The notes under the pieces: generated by a model | What the model saw: the letters and a program-made list of their open reading frames with translations, nothing else | Databases searched by the model: none | What the model was told of the DNA's origin: nothing | Translations under genes and position numbers: made by a program | NCBI GenBank assembly: GCA_019421365.1 | Contig: JAHZFJ010000003.1 | Location: 124,001-188,000 of the forward strand | DNA: 64,000 bases | From: Lachnospiraceae bacterium | GTDB lineage: Bacteria; Bacillota; Clostridia; Lachnospirales; Lachnospiraceae | Reading direction: 5' to 3' | Shown here: positions 1-8,461 of the stretch, piece after piece | Numbering within the stretch: the stretch's first letter is position 1 | How the letters are laid out: every line of letters starts with the position of its first letter

Positions 1-668
1 CACATCTTCTCCAACCAATCAGCGCCTTTACGTCCTGTTGCAACAACAACTTCATCAGCTTCAAGAGTTTCAACTTCTTCTTGCTTTCTTGAATCAGCAA
101 GAATAACTCCTTTACAAGTATAATCTTCTACTATAATATCTTTACAAATTGTATTGAATTTGATTTCTACACCATTATCTAATAAGTAGTTCTCAATCTT
201 AAGATAGATTTCTTGAGCTGCCTCTGTTCCTAAATGACGAATCGGACAATCCACTAATTTAAGTCCTGATTTTATAGCATTCTTACGAATTTCTTTAACT
301 TTTTCTCCAACATTAACACCTTCTACTTTCGTATCAGCGCCAAATTCTAAATATATATCATCTGCATATTTGATTGTCTCTTCTGCTACATCTACTCCAA
401 TTAATGAAGGTAAATCTCCACCTACTTCTGAACTTAATGATAATTTACCATCAGAGAACGCTCCCGCTCCTGAAAAACCCGTGGTAATATGACAAAATGG
501 TTTACAATTCACACATTTCTTCGTTGTTGTTTTTGGACAACGTCTTTTGCTAATCGAACATCCCTTCTCTACAATAACAATCTTCTTATTCGATTTATTC
601 TTGATCATTTCAAGTGCAGTAAAGATTCCTGCTGGACCAGCACCTATTATAACAACATCATATTTCAT
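1..668 (-). CDS. NAD(P)/FAD-dependent oxidoreductase, partial
   Basis: The 222 visible residues are the N-terminal part of a flavoprotein dehydrogenase of the COG2509 type; the C-terminus lies beyond base 1. Residues 5-14 (VVIIGAGPAG) carry the GxGxxG dinucleotide-binding fold, and VVVATGRKG near 207-215 is a later FAD contact. A cysteine cluster (C44, C52, C55, C59) and the stretch FSGAGAFSDGK fit this family, whose physiological substrate is not established. The ATG at 668 follows an AGGTGATT ribosome binding site. It lies 134 bp downstream of the HPr gene, with an imperfect hairpin between, so it may be the last gene of that run or start its own transcript. Confidence 0.8.
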   Translation of the reverse strand, partial: MKYDVVIIGAGPAGIFTALEMIKNKSNKKIVIVEKGCSISKRRCPKTTTKKCVNCKPFCHITTGFSGAGAFSDGKLSLSSEVGGDLPSLIGVDVAEETIKYADDIYLEFGADTKVEGVNVGEKVKEIRKNAIKSGLKLVDCPIRHLGTEAAQEIYLKIENYLLDNGVEIKFNTICKDIIVEDYTCKGVILADSRKQEEVETLEADEVVVATGRKGADWLEKM

Positions 669-742
669 AATAATCACCTATCTTTTCCTTAAATAATCGA
701 AAGTACATTAGTAGAACCTTCTGTTAACTTGAGTCATAAATA

Positions 743-767
743 TCGCCCGCCATTTAGGCGAGCGATT
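743..767 (-). terminator. Imperfect hairpin after the HPr gene
   Basis: ATCGC(C)CGCC and GGCG(A)GCGAT form a stem with one mismatch and a 5-nt loop just downstream of the HPr stop. No clear T-run follows on the minus strand, so it is a weak terminator or only an mRNA-end structure. Confidence 0.35.
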
Positions 768-802
768 TAGTATATACTATTTTTTCTAATTTGTCAAGCT
801 TT

Positions 803-1078
803 CTACTCTCTGTTCTCTTCTTCAAAAATCGAATTTAGCAGGCTTATAATTGCTTCTAGGGCTTCTTCCTCGTCCTCCCCATCACATTGTAACTCGATCT
901 CCATTCCGTGTTTGACACAGGCACCAAGTACTCCTAATACACTTTTTGCATTCACTGATTTAGTTTCTGTTAACAACGTAATGTGACAAGTATATTTCAA
1001 TGCTTCTTGACATAGTAAGCTAACTGGTCGTAAATGTAGTCCATATGCACCTCGAACTACTATCTTTCGACTTACCAT
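803..1078 (-). CDS. HPr family phosphocarrier protein
   Basis: A 91-residue HPr-like protein, the expected size. GLHLRP (13-18) contains the PEP-dependent phosphorylation site H15. NAKSVLGV (43-50) contains S46, the site used by HPr kinase in Firmicutes. Because H15 is present it is HPr-like rather than Crh-like. The Cys/Leu-rich sequence (GLHLRP instead of GLHARP, and an acidic C-terminus) differs from a housekeeping ptsH, so it may be a second HPr. It lies 36 bp downstream of cdaR, probably in the same transcript. A role in sugar phosphotransfer or carbon-catabolite signalling is inferred from the family. Confidence 0.85.
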   Translation of the reverse strand: MVSRKIVVRGAYGLHLRPVSLLCQEALKYTCHITLLTETKSVNAKSVLGVLGACVKHGMEIELQCDGEDEEEALEAIISLLNSIFEEENRE

Positions 1079-1114
1079 AGTGCCTCCTCATGTTACTTTA
1101 TTGTAACATTTCCA

Positions 1115-2530
1115 TTATTCATTATTATCCTCAGAATCAGATCCTTCTCCATTATCTTCATCTACTCCGTCATCTGTACCACCAGAGTTTACAGAATTAT
1201 TGTTTCCATTTCCATTTCCATTATTGTCTACATCTTCCTCTGGCGTTGTATCTATGATTCCACCTTGATTTTCATCTTCAGGCTCGTTACTTGTCTCAGC
1301 TGTCAATTCAATTGAGACCGTTGGTTTGTTCAAGATATCAATTCCTTCAATCGTTTCAAATTGAACTTCAATAACATAGTTACCTGGTTTATTCTTTCCT
1401 TTCAAATCAATATATGGATTCAAATCACTTATCTTAAGATTCTTAAGATCTTCTTCTCTACCCATAATTTTAATAACCAATTCACTCGCTGTTGTATCGT
1501 TTGTGTAATTGAATCTTAAATTATCATTTAAATCTTTAAATTGAATGTCATCTACATCGAAAGTAAAATCTTTGATCTGTAACTTCTCAATAACGATATT
1601 GACCATCACAGAAAGACTTTCTTCTCCAAGTATAACTCCATCTGGCAAATAATTTTCCAGGTTAATCTCTGTTTCAACATCTGCATATTGCCCTGATATA
1701 TCAATAGGTATGACAATCTTACTAACTCCACTTAATGCATTCATTTCACCGGCAATAGTAACACTCTTAGGTTCATATTCCGTACTAATATAACGATATC
1801 CATATAGTGGATTTCCTTGAATCTCTATGTCAACCGGTATCGTCTTAGTATTCAACAACGTACCAACAACCTTAACCTCTGCCGAACTGAACGTCATCTT
1901 AGAAGAATTAATTTCTTTACCTTCTACATCATATACCTTCGGTACGCCACTAGTCGTAAAATCTTCAGAAGCATTAGATACGTCAATCTCAACTCTTACT
2001 TCATCAATCTTACTAATCTGTGACTTAGCACCAGTAACTTGTATAATATTTGGTTTTGTTTTCAAGTCACCTATACAATAACCTTCTTCAACTGTTCCCT
2101 TCTTGACAACGGTAACTTTGAATTGCTTCGTCTCTGTCTCTTCAAGCGAAACAATTAAAGTATCCACTGAGCCAAGCGTTATACTCGGTGTATCCGATTC
2201 TGCAAGGTACTTTGTTAGCTCTACTTTAATCGGTACAGCATTCCATCTTGATAGTTTAGATAGGTCTGCATATGCACTAAAATCCGATGTCGTTAATGAT
2301 TCTACAACACTTCTCTTCCCCTTAACTGTAATCGTAACAGCATCACCTTCTAATACCTCGTAACACATTCCTTGACTTGCAATTACATCTTCATTTCGCT
2401 TTTCTACAGATAAGCGGAATGTTCTTGTAATAGCAGGATCATCAATATTTACGATAACAAACCATATAAGTGCGGCAAGACCCAAAGATAAAATTTTTAG
2501 TCCTAAATTTTTAGTCCATTTACTTTTCAT
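1115..2530 (-). CDS. cdaR: CdaA regulatory protein CdaR (YbbR-like)
   Basis: A membrane-anchored YbbR-domain protein. One N-terminal membrane segment (about residues 10-30) is followed by an extracytoplasmic part built of repeated YbbR beta domains to about residue 405. It ends in a long low-complexity tail rich in D, E, N and G (about 410-471). In characterised Firmicutes CdaR binds CdaA and modulates c-di-AMP synthesis. The 11-bp overlap with the upstream cdaA reading frame indicates coupled translation. The acidic, Asn/Gly-rich tail is unusual in length. Assignment rests on the anchor, the repeats and the cdaA neighbour. Confidence 0.9.
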   Translation of the reverse strand: MKSKWTKNLGLKILSLGLAALIWFVIVNIDDPAITRTFRLSVEKRNEDVIASQGMCYEVLEGDAVTITVKGKRSVVESLTTSDFSAYADLSKLSRWNAVPIKVELTKYLAESDTPSITLGSVDTLIVSLEETETKQFKVTVVKKGTVEEGYCIGDLKTKPNIIQVTGAKSQISKIDEVRVEIDVSNASEDFTTSGVPKVYDVEGKEINSSKMTFSSAEVKVVGTLLNTKTIPVDIEIQGNPLYGYRYISTEYEPKSVTIAGEMNALSGVSKIVIPIDISGQYADVETEINLENYLPDGVILGEESLSVMVNIVIEKLQIKDFTFDVDDIQFKDLNDNLRFNYTNDTTASELVIKIMGREEDLKNLKISDLNPYIDLKGKNKPGNYVIEVQFETIEGIDILNKPTVSIELTAETSNEPEDENQGGIIDTTPEEDVDNNGNGNGNNNSVNSGGTDDGVDEDNGEGSDSEDNNE

Positions 2531-3389
2531 TCTTTAGTCTTCCCCTCCATAATTTTATTTTTTTCGTTTCCGCAGATCTCTTTTGTAATGACTGTAACTT
2601 ATTCTTTAGATAATCGCCATCTACGTTACGAATTAAAACACCACCTATAGCTATTGACACTTTACCTGTCTCTTCCGAAACTATAATTGTTAAACTGTCA
2701 GATACTTCACTAATACCTACTGCAGCTCTATGTCGTGTACCTAAATCTTTACTTAATTCCATATTATCAGATAATGGTAAATAACAAGTTGCCGCTACTA
2801 TACGATTTTCTCGAATTAAAACTGCTCCATCATGAAGCGGTGTATTATGTTCGAAAATATTAATTAATAACTGGCTACTCATAGCTGAATCTATTATAAT
2901 TCCAGTTCTTTCGTACTCATTTAATATAATATTTTGCTCAACAACCATTAATGCACCAGTCTTTGTCTTTGATAATTCAAAGGTTGCTCTGACGATTTCC
3001 GATATAGTTTTATCAGAGAATCGCTCGTTCTTCTCTTTTTGATCATCGAAAGGAATAAAGGAAGATACTATATTCTTTCTACCTAACTGTTCTAACGCTT
3101 TTCTAAGTTCTGGTTGGAATACTATAATAACTGCAATAATACCAACATTAATTGTATTTGATATAATCCAAAGAATTACATTAAAGTTCAAAATATAGGC
3201 AATAAAACTGAATATGCAAAGTACGATAATCCCCTTTACTAGCATCCATGCTCTAGTGCTCTTTATCCAATTAACAATATGGTAGATTAAAAAAGCCAAT
3301 ATTAATATCTCTAGAATATCGGTTAGTGTTAACTTTGGAATTGAAAGCCATACCAAATAATCATTAACAAAACTCTTGATTGTCTCCAT
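2520..3389 (-). CDS. cdaA: Diadenylate cyclase CdaA
   Basis: A 289-residue membrane-bound diadenylate cyclase, which condenses two ATP to c-di-AMP. Three hydrophobic segments (about 25-42, 50-68 and 70-92) precede a cytoplasmic DAC domain. The catalytic motifs are intact: D187-G188-A189 in LHDGAV and R219-H220-R221 in GTRHRAAVG. Length and layout match CdaA (YbbP/DacA) of Firmicutes. It overlaps cdaR by 11 bp and follows two membrane-protein genes. glmM, which in many Firmicutes is the third gene of this operon, is instead about 35 kb away in this window. The ATG at 3389 starts the conserved N-terminus. Confidence 0.95.
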   Translation of the reverse strand: METIKSFVNDYLVWLSIPKLTLTDILEILILAFLIYHIVNWIKSTRAWMLVKGIIVLCIFSFIAYILNFNVILWIISNTINVGIIAVIIVFQPELRKALEQLGRKNIVSSFIPFDDQKEKNERFSDKTISEIVRATFELSKTKTGALMVVEQNIILNEYERTGIIIDSAMSSQLLINIFEHNTPLHDGAVLIRENRIVAATCYLPLSDNMELSKDLGTRHRAAVGISEVSDSLTIIVSEETGKVSIAIGGVLIRNVDGDYLKNKLQSLQKRSAETKKIKLWRGRLKNEK

Positions 3390-3433
3390 TTACTTCGCAC
3401 CCTTGCCTCATATTTTACAACATAATCTATATA

Positions 3434-4489
3434 TTATCTTTTCTTATCTTCATCAAGATAATCATCGTTATCATCGTAATCTGCTACATCATATTTATCG
3501 TCAAAATCATCATATAAATCATTCTTTACAACTTCTTTAATATTAACACTATCCGCTGTAACTTTTTTCTCATTAATCTTAGTCACGTTCTTTTGTGGAA
3601 CCGTAATTTTCATCTTTGGTACTGCTTTTACGTAGTAATAATAATCATCATCTTGAAATTGCACATATTCTACAGCAGTATAGTCTAATGTCAATCGGAA
3701 AAATTGTATGATATAAACAAGTATACCAGAGATAAGAGAACCTATAACTAACGTTAGAATCTTATCCTCAATATCTAAACGTAAATCTCCTATTAAGAAT
3801 ACAAGTATATTCACAACAACACCGCTCGCAATTGCAATATCAAAAGCATGATCTATCTTTCTTGTACGAATTACATACGTTACTAATATCACAATAGCAA
3901 AAATACCTATCGTTAACATCATTTCTTTATTATTTTTCAAACTGTCAATAACATAAGTATAGACTTGTAAAGTATCTTCAACACTTAAAGTTACTGTTAT
4001 CTGTGCCGCTTGCTTCACAACGGCAATGAAAAAATAAAGTACTACTCCACAGCTAACAGGTACAATGGATATAGGTGTAGCTATGACACCTAATAAAATT
4101 GGTAATACATACGGTATATTTAACATAAAACAAATTGGCATTAAAACCAATACGTAACCTTGTTTTGGTGTAAAACGTGCAAATAGTAGATATAAAATTA
4201 AAAATACGACCACTACTAAAATCGATAATATCTTTGACACAAAGTAAAAATGGAAAAAAGATACGAGTGCAGCAATTATTATCATAACTGATGTTGGTAA
4301 AAAAGCGCAGACTACTGATAATAATAATACAACTGGTATACTCTTAAAACGAGGATCATAGCCATATGAGCTATTAATCACCATAAATACTACAAGCGCC
4401 ATTAAGAATCGAAGAATTGGTTTTGCATACACTTCAATCCTTTGGTATATTGTAATTAGTCTTTCTTTCAAAACGAGTAAACTCATCAT
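3434..4489 (-). CDS. Multi-pass membrane protein, function unknown
   Basis: I do not recognise this 351-residue protein. It has about eight to ten hydrophobic segments between residues 25 and 265. A short cytoplasmic part follows with an odd tyrosine-rich patch, FQDDDYYYYVKAVPK (278-292), and an Asp/Tyr-rich acidic tail (about 324-351). It starts at the first of two consecutive ATGs, 8 nt after GGGAGAG. It ends 44 bp before cdaA and begins 14 bp after the preceding small membrane gene, so co-transcription with cdaA is likely. A link to c-di-AMP or envelope function is only positional inference. Confidence 0.75.
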   Translation of the reverse strand: MMSLLVLKERLITIYQRIEVYAKPILRFLMALVVFMVINSSYGYDPRFKSIPVVLLLSVVCAFLPTSVMIIIAALVSFFHFYFVSKILSILVVVVFLILYLLFARFTPKQGYVLVLMPICFMLNIPYVLPILLGVIATPISIVPVSCGVVLYFFIAVVKQAAQITVTLSVEDTLQVYTYVIDSLKNNKEMMLTIGIFAIVILVTYVIRTRKIDHAFDIAIASGVVVNILVFLIGDLRLDIEDKILTLVIGSLISGILVYIIQFFRLTLDYTAVEYVQFQDDDYYYYVKAVPKMKITVPQKNVTKINEKKVTADSVNIKEVVKNDLYDDFDDKYDVADYDDNDDYLDEDKKR

Positions 4490-4503
4490 ATATTATACTC
4501 TCC

Positions 4504-4908
4504 CTATTTCAGTTCATTCTCTTCGCTATGGTAAAATTGACGAAGTTTTTTAAGATTTTTTCTATATCTAAAAAGTCTTTTTCTTGATGAATCAAATTTG
4601 AATGAATACCCAACAATAGCTCCAAATACATAGATAGTTAGAAGTATTACGTAGATCCCTAATACATTTGTACCTATCATTTTATAATTTAGCTTTACTG
4701 CTTCCTGAATAAGATACTCCGATTTGTAAAAGGCTACAACTAATAACAATAATAGATAAGCAACTGTTACGCTAACAATTGTTTTAATTAGTTGGTATCG
4801 AATAAAATCCATTTTATAATATTTACTTAATTTCACATCTTCTTGTCCTTCATTTTTCTCATAAATGGCAAGCTTTGTCATCAACTTTATCTTATTATTG
4901 TCAAGCAT
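4504..4908 (-). CDS. Small membrane protein, function unknown
   Basis: A 134-residue protein with two predicted membrane segments (about residues 36-60 and 77-102) and a basic C-terminal tail. The start was placed at the ATG at 4908 because GGAGGTGA lies just upstream; an in-frame ATG 14 codons earlier has no such site. It appears to be the first gene of the run leading to cdaA, 14 bp before the next gene. I see no family signature. Confidence 0.7.
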   Translation of the reverse strand: MLDNNKIKLMTKLAIYEKNEGQEDVKLSKYYKMDFIRYQLIKTIVSVTVAYLLLLLVVAFYKSEYLIQEAVKLNYKMIGTNVLGIYVILLTIYVFGAIVGYSFKFDSSRKRLFRYRKNLKKLRQFYHSEENELK

Positions 4909-5014
4909 CGATTCACCTCCAATAAAATATTCAAAAATATTATACCACAAAGGATGTCTGATTTCGAGAACTATTTTTGTAACTCTTCCTTACTAAGTCC
5001 TTTACATGCTAAAA

Positions 5015-5057
5015 AGGTAACGATTTTAACATATATTACCTGTTAATATCGTTACCT
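5015..5057 (-). terminator. Terminator after the SPFH gene
   Basis: Arms 5015-5031 and 5041-5057 pair over 17 positions with one mismatch around a 9-nt loop. On the minus strand the hairpin is followed by TTTTT. It lies 24 bp past the SPFH stop codon and separates that operon from the cdaA run. Confidence 0.8.
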
Positions 5058-5080
5058 CTTATTATTTATCTCTATAGCTA

Positions 5081-6010
5081 CTAGTTTTCTTTTCCAATCT
5101 CAGTTACGCTTTTCACAAGACCTGCAATTCCTTGAATTTCTGAAGGAATGATGATCTTAGTAGCTTTACCATCAGCAGCTTTTGCAAATGCTTCTAAACT
5201 CTTTAATTGAAGTACTGCGTTACCAGGATCTGATTCATTCAAGAAACGAATACCATCTGCATTTGCCTGTTGTATAGCAATAATTGCTTGTGCTTCACCT
5301 TCAGCTTCACGAATTGTAGCTTCTTTCTTAGCTTCTGCACGAAGAATAGCAGCTTCTTTCTCGCCCTCTGCTTCTAGAATTGCAGATTCTTTTTTACCTT
5401 CTGCAACAAGTACAGTAGATTTCTTCTCACCTTCAGCTCGAAGAATTGCTTCTCTACGTTCACGCTCAGCTTTCATTTGTTTCTCCATTGCATCTTGAAT
5501 AGCAGCTGGAGGGATTATGTTCTTAAGTTCTACACGATTAACTTTGATGCCCCAAGGGTCGGTTGCTGTATCAAGCGATACACGCATCTTTGTATTGATA
5601 ATTTCCCTTGATGTAAGTGTTTGGTCAAGCTCTAAATCACCAATGATATTTCTTAATGTTGTAGCTGTCAAATTCTCAATAGCCATAATTGGGTTTTCAA
5701 CACCATATGCAAATAGTTTAGGATCTGTAATCTGGTAGAATACAACCGTATCTATTCTCATAGTTACATTATCCTTTGTGATAACAGGTTGAGGTGCAAA
5801 ATCAACTACTTGTTCCTTTAAAACTATTTTCTTTGCTACACGATCAATAAACGGTACTTTAACATGCACACCTACATTCCAAGTCCCTTGATATCCACCT
5901 AATCTCTCTAATACATATGCATGAGCTTGTGGTACAATTTTGATACAAGATGCAAGGATTATTAAAATTATAATTACAAAACCTATACTAATTAACTGCC
6001 AAGGATCCAT
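5081..6010 (-). CDS. SPFH/stomatin-like membrane scaffold protein (QmcA type)
   Basis: A 309-residue stomatin/prohibitin family protein. An N-terminal membrane anchor (about 5-26) is followed by the SPFH domain (about 27-180), including VPFIDRV and DPKLFAYGVENP. A long helical region (about 185-250) is built of repeated ILRAEGEKK-like units rich in Ala, Glu and Lys, typical of oligomerising SPFH proteins. The family scaffolds membrane microdomains and associated proteases. The gene follows the NfeD-like gene by 39 bp, the usual pairing. Confidence 0.9.
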   Translation of the reverse strand: MDPWQLISIGFVIIILIILASCIKIVPQAHAYVLERLGGYQGTWNVGVHVKVPFIDRVAKKIVLKEQVVDFAPQPVITKDNVTMRIDTVVFYQITDPKLFAYGVENPIMAIENLTATTLRNIIGDLELDQTLTSREIINTKMRVSLDTATDPWGIKVNRVELKNIIPPAAIQDAMEKQMKAERERREAILRAEGEKKSTVLVAEGKKESAILEAEGEKEAAILRAEAKKEATIREAEGEAQAIIAIQQANADGIRFLNESDPGNAVLQLKSLEAFAKAADGKATKIIIPSEIQGIAGLVKSVTEIGKEN

Positions 6011-6049
6011 ACTTTATTTCCTCCATTCATTAACACTCTATTTTAATAG

Positions 6050-6475
6050 TTACCTAGTTACAATTAATTTAACACCTTTAATTGCAACAATCTTTACTTG
6101 TGTGCCTGGTTCGATAATATCATCATCTTGTTCAGCTCTCGCTGTCCACTCCTGTCCACCTACTACTGCAGACCCTGTTTGGTTGAAATTATCAATTTTC
6201 GATGTAACTTTTGCTGTCTGCCCTATGATACTCTCATAATTGGTTCTTGCTCTATGATTATTAAAATATCTTAAAGCAATCGGTCTTGTAAAGCACAACA
6301 GAATCACCGAAACTACAACAAAGAGTATAAATTGTATTAAATAGCCTGCCCCTAATATGGATGCGAGGAATGCAATTAATGCTCCACCTGCAAACCAGAT
6401 TGTTGTCAACCCTAATGTAGTGATTTCAATAATTAAGAATACCGCTACTGCAATCAGCCAGTAAAAAGATTCCAT
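6050..6475 (-). CDS. NfeD-like membrane protein
   Basis: A 141-residue protein with hydrophobic segments in roughly the first 75 residues and a C-terminal OB-fold domain (about 85-141). The domain has IIGQTAKVTSKI and GSAVVGGQEWTARAE, the pattern of short NfeD proteins. These partner with SPFH proteins and may affect their assembly or membrane fluidity. It is the upstream gene of the NfeD-SPFH pair. Start at the ATG at 6475, after an AAGGGGATAAG ribosome binding site. Confidence 0.85.
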   Translation of the reverse strand: MESFYWLIAVAVFLIIEITTLGLTTIWFAGGALIAFLASILGAGYLIQFILFVVVSVILLCFTRPIALRYFNNHRARTNYESIIGQTAKVTSKIDNFNQTGSAVVGGQEWTARAEQDDDIIEPGTQVKIVAIKGVKLIVTR

Positions 6476-6583
6476 ATCTTATCCCCTTTCTACATTCTTA
6501 ATGTGAAATATAACTCATACTTCTCCACACGTTATCCTTATTGTACTTCATACTACCACTAATTACAATATATCCTTATTAAC

Positions 6584-6618
6584 AAAAATGCGAAAAACAA
6601 GCTGTTTTTCGCATTTTT
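6584..6618. terminator. Perfect bidirectional hairpin
   Basis: Arms 6584-6599 and 6603-6618 are perfectly complementary (16 bp, 3-nt loop), with A-run and T-run ends, so the element can terminate on either strand. It lies between the NfeD gene start and the SpoU methylase stop and most likely ends the methylase transcript. Confidence 0.85.
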
Positions 6619-6683
6619 AATAAAGATATATTTTATTTTTAATCAAATTCTAATATTAATTGTTCAACAACTAATCATCAATT

Positions 6684-7472
6684 CTATTTACGATTTCGCT
6701 TTTGACGATAAACTTCATACATAAGTATAGATGCAGCTACACCTGCATTCAGAGATTCGACTTTTCCCTCCATCGGAATCTTTATCAGCCTGGTCGCTAT
6801 TCTACTTACCTCTTCAGAAATTCCATTTGCCTCATTACCAATGATAATTCCAGTTTTATTAGTATACTCTTCTTCATCATAATAATTCTTAGCAGCTAGA
6901 TGTGAAGCATAGATTGTGATACCATGTTGTTTCATCTCTTCTAATGATCCAGCAAAATCTTCTACATAGACAAACGGCATTCGATATAATGCTCCCATTG
7001 TTGAACGAACTACCTTAGGATTAAAGATATCCACAGATTCTTTACTGATAATAATTCCAGTTATACCTGCACCTTCTGCTGTACGAATTATTGTTCCCAT
7101 ATTGCCTGGGTCACGAACATTCTCAAGTAATAATAAATTTGCTTCACTATGCGTAATTAATTCCTGATAGTTATATGATGGTTGCTTTACAATTGCTAGT
7201 ACCCCCTGCGGTGTAGTTGTATCTGCTGCATCACATAATACCTTATCCGCTACAATTTCGTATTCAAATGAATCGAAATACGAAGGATTTTCTTGCAACT
7301 TATCCTGATAAAAAGTTTCTGTTACATACGCTTTAACCAAATTATCAGAATCAGTCTCTTCAAACATCTTAATACCTTCAATTACAAATTCCATCTGAGC
7401 GTTTCTTGTCTTTGCCTTCTTCTGAAGAGCAATCAGGTTCTTTATCTGACTATTGCTTGAACTAGTAATCAT
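6684..7472 (-). CDS. TrmH/SpoU family RNA 2'-O-methyltransferase
   Basis: A 262-residue SPOUT methyltransferase. The N-terminal substrate-binding domain (about 1-95) is followed by the knotted SpoU domain with all three motifs: NVRDPGNMGTIIRTAEGAG (about 115), IIIGNEANGIS (about 210) and IPMEGKVESLNAGVAASILMYE (about 230-250). Such proteins transfer a methyl group from S-adenosylmethionine to a ribose 2'-OH in rRNA or tRNA; the exact nucleotide cannot be told. The gene is preceded on its strand by the 199-bp hairpin repeat, which therefore lies at its 5' end. Confidence 0.9.
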   Translation of the reverse strand: MITSSSNSQIKNLIALQKKAKTRNAQMEFVIEGIKMFEETDSDNLVKAYVTETFYQDKLQENPSYFDSFEYEIVADKVLCDAADTTTPQGVLAIVKQPSYNYQELITHSEANLLLLENVRDPGNMGTIIRTAEGAGITGIIISKESVDIFNPKVVRSTMGALYRMPFVYVEDFAGSLEEMKQHGITIYASHLAAKNYYDEEEYTNKTGIIIGNEANGISEEVSRIATRLIKIPMEGKVESLNAGVAASILMYEVYRQKRNRK

Positions 7473-7487
7473 ACATTCTCCTTACAA

Positions 7488-7686
7488 GATAATTACGAAA
7501 CTCTTCATAGTGTATAAAGATATACCAATGTGTTTTATGTCTGTCGTTACTATTTGCTGTATTGTGTGGACGTCACATACGATGTTCTTTATTGTATGTG
7601 TAAGCCACACAATTTAAAGCAAATTGTAGTAGACAGTCTAAAAACACAGGTATGCTTTATACACGGAGAAGAGTTTCGTAATTGTC
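7488..7686. repeat. 199-bp structured inverted repeat, copy 1
   Basis: This stretch folds along its whole length into one long imperfect hairpin. The ends are GATAATTACGAAACTC and its near-complement. The middle pairs TATTGTGTGG with CCACACAAT, and the tip pairs CACATACGAT with ATTGTATGTG. A second copy of exactly the same length lies at 58613-58811 in the same orientation. Several base differences between the copies are matched by the complementary change on the other arm. It sits between the trkA stop and the SpoU methylase start. No protein is encoded. It could be a MITE-like mobile element, a structured RNA, or both. Confidence 0.85.
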
Positions 7687-7695
7687 TATTCCTCT

Positions 7696-8361
7696 CTATC
7701 GTTTACCGTGCATACTTGCAAGTTTATTCAATGTTTCATTCTTTCCAATCATAACAAGAATATCATTCTTAGAAACTGCTGAATCTGCATCAGGATTAAT
7801 ATCTAGTACTCCATTTTTCTTCATCCCAATCACATTAACTTTATACTTAGCACGAAGATTTAATTCTCTTAGGCTATGACCATCCCACTCTGGTAATGCT
7901 CCAACCTCCATCATACTGAATGTGGACGAAAGCTCTACTGCATCAAAGAAATTGCCTAATAATAAGTTGTTTGCAATACGTATTCCTGTTTCCTTCTCTG
8001 GAAACACAACCATATCTGCTCCAACCTTTTTCAAAATTTTAGCATGTAAGTCGTTTTGTGCCTTTGCTAAAACATAAGGGATTCCTAGTTCTTTAGCTAG
8101 AATTGTTACCATAACACTAGCTTCTAGATTCTCACCGATTGCTACGATAGCACCATCAAAATTACTAATTCCTAGAGTCTCCATAGTATCAACATCTGTA
8201 ACATTGGCTTTAACAGCATATGTTACAATATCAGCCATCTCTTGAATTTTGTCTTCACTATCATCAACTACTAATACTTCGCAGCCACTATCTGCTAATG
8301 TAGTTGCAACACTTTTCCCAAATCTTCCTAATCCAAATACTACAAATTCTTTATTTGCCAT
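7696..8361 (-). CDS. TrkA/KtrA-type potassium uptake regulatory subunit
   Basis: A 221-residue cytoplasmic RCK protein. VFGLGRFGKS (8-17) is the Rossmann NAD-binding motif of the RCK_N domain, and an RCK_C domain follows (about 140-221, starting near SSTFSMMEVGALPEW). It gates a TrkH/KtrB channel in response to bound nucleotide; in other Firmicutes the RCK_C domain is a c-di-AMP receptor. The start was set at MANKEF, with GGTGG about 6 nt upstream; in-frame starts up to nine codons earlier are possible. It lies 100 bp downstream of trkH, with a small hairpin between. Confidence 0.9.
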   Translation of the reverse strand: MANKEFVVFGLGRFGKSVATTLADSGCEVLVVDDSEDKIQEMADIVTYAVKANVTDVDTMETLGISNFDGAIVAIGENLEASVMVTILAKELGIPYVLAKAQNDLHAKILKKVGADMVVFPEKETGIRIANNLLLGNFFDAVELSSTFSMMEVGALPEWDGHSLRELNLRAKYKVNVIGMKKNGVLDINPDADSAVSKNDILVMIGKNETLNKLASMHGKR

Positions 8362-8400
8362 TCTATCCACCATGCCCTTCTGACACATTTATCTTAATCA

Positions 8401-8414
8401 CGCGGTTATCCGCG
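8401..8414. other. GC-rich mini-hairpin between trkH and trkA
   Basis: CGCGG-TTAT-CCGCG forms a perfect 5-bp GC stem with a tetraloop in otherwise AT-rich DNA. There is no T-run, so it is more likely an mRNA stability or processing element between the two cistrons than a terminator. Confidence 0.5.
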
Positions 8415-8461
8415 ATTTGCTACACTACTTGTAATATACAATCCACTTCCCAGTTTATCTA

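Noticed and set aside
7530..7754. Plus-strand reading frame of 74 codons across the first hairpin repeat
   Set aside because: It lies in the inverted repeat, runs into trkA antisense, has no ribosome binding site, and its counterpart in the second copy is not open in the same way.
8401..8414. Terminator splitting trkH from trkA
   Set aside because: The 5-bp stem has no T-run and both genes need each other; an intercistronic processing element is more likely.
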